From assembly GCF_005869225.1 (NCBI RefSeq), contig NZ_SWFP01000005.1:636681-700680 (forward strand): DNA of 64,000 nt, written 5' to 3'. Position numbers and translations under genes: made by a program. Of this stretch, positions 60,582 through 64,000 are shown piece by piece (position 1 is the first letter of the stretch; the number at the start of each line of letters is the position of its first letter). This DNA is from Dyadobacter bucti. Its GTDB lineage: Bacteria; Bacteroidota; Bacteroidia; Cytophagales; Spirosomataceae. The notes under the pieces are model-generated. The model ran no database searches and was not told the DNA's origin. It saw nothing but the letters and a program-made list of their open reading frames with translations.

Positions 60582-61024
60582 GGATTAGAATGTTTTAATC
60601 TGTATTATCGTGATGTTATCTTATTTTGAAAGTGATTTTTCCCGGTGAAAATAAAAAGTTTACAAATTTATAATTTTTATAAAGAGTATAATTTTCGTAA
60701 AGCGCTGGTTTTCAACCTGAAATAAAGTTTTAACAATTGGATTATTGAATTAGGCTGAGAAAAAAGTTTACAAATTTTGTTGCCTGACTTTTTTTAAAAA
60801 TATTTTCATGAACCAAATTAAGTATCTCGCTATCTTAATCGACTAGCAATAAGATTCTTAACAATTTGGTAATTTGTATTATCCCTATAAACTGGATTTT
60901 TCCCCTAAATACAAGGTTGTGTTTGTTATTAATTTAATGTTATTTCAAGAGATTTTTAAGCCCGGTTTCTACTGAAAACTTCCATAATATACATCACTAA
61001 CTTCCTTAAAAACAATCAACTGTC
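60582..61024. other. AT-rich intergenic region with a 17-bp direct repeat
   Basis: These 443 bases hold no gene. AAAAAGTTTACAAATTT occurs at 60653-60669 and 60761-60777. The first copy overlaps the likely promoter box of the isomerase gene. No exact TAnnTTTG element was found before nrdA. Confidence 0.55.
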
Positions 61025-63475
61025 ATGTCTATGTATGTAATAAAACGTGATAGTCGCCGTGAATCTGTTAAATTCGATAAGGTGACTGCCCGTATAGAAA
61101 AATTGAGCTACGGTTTGGATATAAATTATATTCAGCCCGTAGAAGTGGCAAAAAAGGTCGTATCCGGCATTTATGACGGGGTTACTACTGCTGAGTTGGA
61201 CAATCTTGCTGCCGAAACAGCGGCTTCGATGACCACCAAGCACCCTGATTATGCGATCCTGGCTGCCCGCGTCGCCATCTCAAATCTTCATAAAAATACA
61301 TTGAAGTCGTTTTCGGCGACAATGAAACGCCTTTATACATATGTAGATTCTAAAACAGGTGAAAATGCTTCGCTGATTTCTAAGGATGTATATGAGGTGA
61401 TTCGGCAGAATGCGTCACTTTTTGATTCCACCATTATATACGACCGTGATTATGCCTATGACTATTTCGGCTACAAAACACTTGAAAAATCATATCTCTT
61501 AAAGGTTGAAGGTAAAATAGTGGAACGTCCGCAGCACATGCTGATGCGTGTGGCCGTCGGGATTCACCAGGAAGATGTACAGGCCGCGATTGAAACATAT
61601 CACCTGCTTTCTGAAAAATGGTTTACGCATGCAACTCCTACGTTGTTCAATGCCGGTACGCCAAAGCCGCAGATGTCGTCGTGCTTTTTACTGACGATGA
61701 AGGAAGACAGTATCAATGGTATATATGATACACTTAAGAATTGTGCTTTGATTTCACAGTCGGCGGGCGGTATTGGTTTGAGCATTCACGATGTGCGGGC
61801 TACCGGCTCTTATATTAAAGGAACAAATGGACAGTCCAATGGAATTGTTCCTATGTTGCGGGTATTTAATGACACTGCAAGATATGTAGATCAGGGAGGC
61901 GGCAAGCGTAAAGGTTCTTTTGCTATATATATGGAACCATGGCATGCCGATATTTTTGATTTCCTTGATCTGAAAAAGAACCACGGAAAAGAGGAACAAC
62001 GTGCACGTGATTTGTTCTATGCATTGTGGATTCCCGATTTGTTCATGAAACGTGTGGAAGCCAATGATACATGGTCATTATTTTGTCCGCACGAGTGCCC
62101 GGGTCTTTCTGATACGCATAGCGCTGAGTTCGAAAAATTGTATGAGCAATATGAACTGGAAGGTAAGGCGAGGAAAACTATAAAAGCTCAGGATCTCTGG
62201 TTTGCCATTATGGAATCCCAGATTGAGACAGGTACTCCATATATGTTATATAAGGATCACGCGAACAGTAAGTCCAATCAGCAGAATTTAGGCACGATCA
62301 AATCTTCAAACCTGTGCACAGAGATTATTGAATATACTGCTCCTGATGAAGTGGCTGTATGTAACCTGGCTTCGATTGCACTTCCAAAGTTTGTAGAGCT
62401 TGGTTCTGATGGTTTTATGCGTTTTGATCACAAGAAGTTGTACGAAATTACAAAGGTGATTACGAGAAACCTGAATAAGATCATCGATCTGAATTACTAT
62501 CCAGTCCCGGAAGCGGAAAAGAGCAATAAAAGGCACCGGCCGATTGGTATCGGAGTGCAAGGACTTGCGGATGCTTTTTGTATGATGCGCATGCCGTTTG
62601 ATTCGGATGAGGCGCGTCAGTTGAATAAAGACATTTTCGAGACCATTTATTTTGGATCAATGGAAGCCTCTATGGAACTCGCCATGCAGCACGGTCCATA
62701 TGAAACCTGGGCAGGCAGTCCAATATCGAAAGGTATATTCCAGTTTGATATGTGGGGAGTATCTCCTGAAAGCAACCGGTGGAATTGGGATAAGCTGAGG
62801 AAAGAGGTAATTCAAAATGGTGTGCGTAATTCTTTGTTGCTCGCTCCAATGCCAACGGCATCTACAAGCCAGATTTTGGGCAACAATGAATGCTTTGAAC
62901 CATTTACATCTAATATATACGTAAGGAGGGTTCTTTCGGGGGAATTTGTAGTGGTGAATAAGTATTTGCTCAAAGACTTGGTTAGGCTTGGTTTGTGGAA
63001 TGAGGAAATGAAAAATAACCTTGTACGGGCGAGCGGTTCCGTTCAGCCTATACCGAATATCCCGCAGAACATCAAAGACCTTTACAAGACAGCTTGGGAG
63101 ATTAAGCAGCGGAGCCTGCTGGATATGTCTGCTGACAGGGGGGCATTCATATGTCAGTCGCAATCCTTGAACATATTCATGGAAGAAGCGAATTTTGGTA
63201 AACTGACGTCGATGCACTTTTATGCATGGAAAAAAGGATTGAAGACTGGGATGTACTATCTGCGTACCCGTGCAGCTTCTGACCCGGTACAGTTTACATT
63301 AAGCAAGCAGGCAGAGCCGCAGATCGAGCCAGCCATGGCGGTGGTAGACGAAAAAGAACTGAACTACGTACAATATGCCGAGGAGCATACTAAGCCTGTA
63401 GCACCGCGCGATAACAGATCTGATATGCAATGTTCATTGGACGACCCGGAAAGCTGTGAAGCTTGCGGTTCCTGA
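61025..63475 (+). CDS. nrdA: Class Ia ribonucleotide reductase, alpha subunit
   Basis: The 816-residue protein opens with an ATP-cone (MYVIKRDSRRESVKFDKVTA to about residue 90) for overall activity control. The catalytic barrel has PKPQMSSCFLLTMKEDSING (first redox cysteine), SNLCTEIIEYTAPDEVAVCN and CNLASIALPKFV (second cysteine), MPTASTSQILGNNECFEPFT (split at SQILGN), and the C-terminal tail has CSLDDPESCEACGS, whose CxxC passes electrons from thioredoxin or glutaredoxin. It reduces ribonucleoside diphosphates with NrdB. The nrdB gene lies 27 kb away on the opposite strand. Confidence 0.95.
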   Translation: MSMYVIKRDSRRESVKFDKVTARIEKLSYGLDINYIQPVEVAKKVVSGIYDGVTTAELDNLAAETAASMTTKHPDYAILAARVAISNLHKNTLKSFSATMKRLYTYVDSKTGENASLISKDVYEVIRQNASLFDSTIIYDRDYAYDYFGYKTLEKSYLLKVEGKIVERPQHMLMRVAVGIHQEDVQAAIETYHLLSEKWFTHATPTLFNAGTPKPQMSSCFLLTMKEDSINGIYDTLKNCALISQSAGGIGLSIHDVRATGSYIKGTNGQSNGIVPMLRVFNDTARYVDQGGGKRKGSFAIYMEPWHADIFDFLDLKKNHGKEEQRARDLFYALWIPDLFMKRVEANDTWSLFCPHECPGLSDTHSAEFEKLYEQYELEGKARKTIKAQDLWFAIMESQIETGTPYMLYKDHANSKSNQQNLGTIKSSNLCTEIIEYTAPDEVAVCNLASIALPKFVELGSDGFMRFDHKKLYEITKVITRNLNKIIDLNYYPVPEAEKSNKRHRPIGIGVQGLADAFCMMRMPFDSDEARQLNKDIFETIYFGSMEASMELAMQHGPYETWAGSPISKGIFQFDMWGVSPESNRWNWDKLRKEVIQNGVRNSLLLAPMPTASTSQILGNNECFEPFTSNIYVRRVLSGEFVVVNKYLLKDLVRLGLWNEEMKNNLVRASGSVQPIPNIPQNIKDLYKTAWEIKQRSLLDMSADRGAFICQSQSLNIFMEEANFGKLTSMHFYAWKKGLKTGMYYLRTRAASDPVQFTLSKQAEPQIEPAMAVVDEKELNYVQYAEEHTKPVAPRDNRSDMQCSLDDPESCEACGS

Positions 63476-63494
63476 ACTGAATGAATTGGATTGT

Positions 63495-63537
63495 AAAAGA
63501 GGCTTCTGGTTTTGCACCGGGAGCCTCTTCTCATTTA
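63495..63537 (+). terminator. Terminator of nrdA
   Basis: AAGAGGCT (63497-63504) pairs with AGCCTCTT (63522-63529), followed by CTCATTTATT. Confidence 0.7.
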
Positions 63538-63715
63538 TTGGAATAGAGCGAAAGCTAACAATATATTAGATAGAACTAAATAAAGAAAAAATAAGATAGT
63601 TTAAAACGGGAAGAATTTAATCGAAAACGACGAGCTGAGTATTTCAAAAATTTATAATTTTTTGAACGATAAATAAGTTTGGTTATCAAGCGGTTAGATT
63701 TTTTGTAAAAAAAGG

Positions 63716-63770
63716 TTGACAATTTTTTTGTGTTAGGGTTTGCATGTTAAAAATAAAGCCTGCACTTTTG
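63716..63770 (+). promoter_or_regulatory. rRNA operon promoter region
   Basis: TTTG (63739-63742), a 20-bp spacer and CACTTTTG (63763-63770) fit the -33/-7 pattern with one mismatch. A TTGACA (63716-63721) with flanking A/T tracts lies upstream and may be a second promoter or an activating element. The leader to the 16S gene would be about 150 bases. Confidence 0.55.
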
Positions 63771-63837
63771 CACTCCCAATCGGGAACAACGGTCTAGCAT
63801 ACGGCGAGACAACGAGTTCTGAAAGATTCAGAGCAAC

Positions 63838-63848
63838 GTTCTTTGACA
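63838..63848 (+). promoter_or_regulatory. boxA-like antitermination site of the rRNA leader
   Basis: GTTCTTTGACA resembles boxA (TGCTCTTTAACA), about 80 bases before the 16S start. Just upstream, TCTGAAAGATTCAGA (about 63818-63832) forms a small boxB-like hairpin. These recruit the Nus antitermination complex in known rRNA operons. Confidence 0.55.
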
Positions 63849-63926
63849 TGATGAAGAGAGCAAAAAAGATAGTTCGTTAAAGAGAATTCGGCACTATTTT
63901 ACGGAATAGATGCCACAACAAAATTT

Positions 63927-64000
<74 letters not shown>

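Noticed and set aside
61025..63475. Intein or split in nrdA
   Set aside because: The frame is continuous and of normal length, with all catalytic segments in order.

Overview
The window is a stretch of chromosome from a Bacteroidota bacterium, most likely order Cytophagales and close to Dyadobacter/Spirosoma. This rests on two SusC/SusD outer-membrane pairs, several Bacteroidota-style TonB-dependent receptors, LytS/LytR-type signalling, UvrA, NrdA and NrdB of the types found in this phylum, and promoters fitting the Bacteroidota consensus (TTG, about 20 bp, TAnnTTTG), for example before nrdB and rpmE2. No phage, insertion sequence, CRISPR array or tRNA gene was recognised. The last 74 bases are the 5' end of a 16S rRNA gene, so an rRNA operon begins at the right edge.

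Layout. 1-11.8 kb: the N-terminal part of a BtuB-like TonB receptor divergent from a MocR-type regulator, a secreted alditol-oxidase-like flavoenzyme, a TetR regulator with an ABC1 kinase, an AI-2E/PerM permease, a HigB toxin with a short partner, a minus-strand run (PIN toxin-antitoxin, DUF72, GNAT, VOC) and a mannose-6-phosphate isomerase-like cupin. 11.9-22.5 kb: a beta-mannooligosaccharide locus with a SusD/SusC pair, a cellobiose (mannobiose) 2-epimerase, a GH130 mannosylglucose phosphorylase, a sodium:solute symporter and a divergent AraC regulator. 22.6-39.6 kb: housekeeping and small genes (ilvE, PduO-type adenosyltransferase, a frameshifted PIN toxin, queA, Uma2, a GH43-like enzyme, tyrS, a phosphoesterase, recX, nrdB, two glycosyltransferases, corA, an MFS permease, yigZ). 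39.6-45 kb: a second SusD/SusC pair with a LacI-type operator upstream. 45-64 kb: uvrA, a lipoprotein, a LytS/LytR pair divergent from a large TonB receptor with an unusual tail, a minus-strand run (GlmU-like, holB, rimB, rimK, hemC), rpmE2, a sugar isomerase-like protein, nrdA and the rRNA leader.

How genes work together. The symporter, GH130 enzyme and 2-epimerase form a tight operon that would take up mannobiose, epimerise it to mannosylglucose and split it by phosphorolysis; the downstream SusC/SusD pair may bring oligosaccharides across the outer membrane. RimK and RimB are predicted to add and remove glutamate on ribosomal protein S6. NrdA and NrdB make one class Ia ribonucleotide reductase but lie 27 kb apart.

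The points most worth a second look are: two small proteins resembling only the HTH-less N-terminal part of HigA antitoxins; a PIN toxin broken by two single-base losses beside an intact antitoxin; a perfect 16-bp palindrome over the promoter of the other PIN cassette; a TonB-receptor tail carrying six putative Bacteroidota O-glycosylation motifs; and structured intergenic repeats at 31.0, 32.6 and 37.5 kb. I did not find a clearly new multi-gene system.
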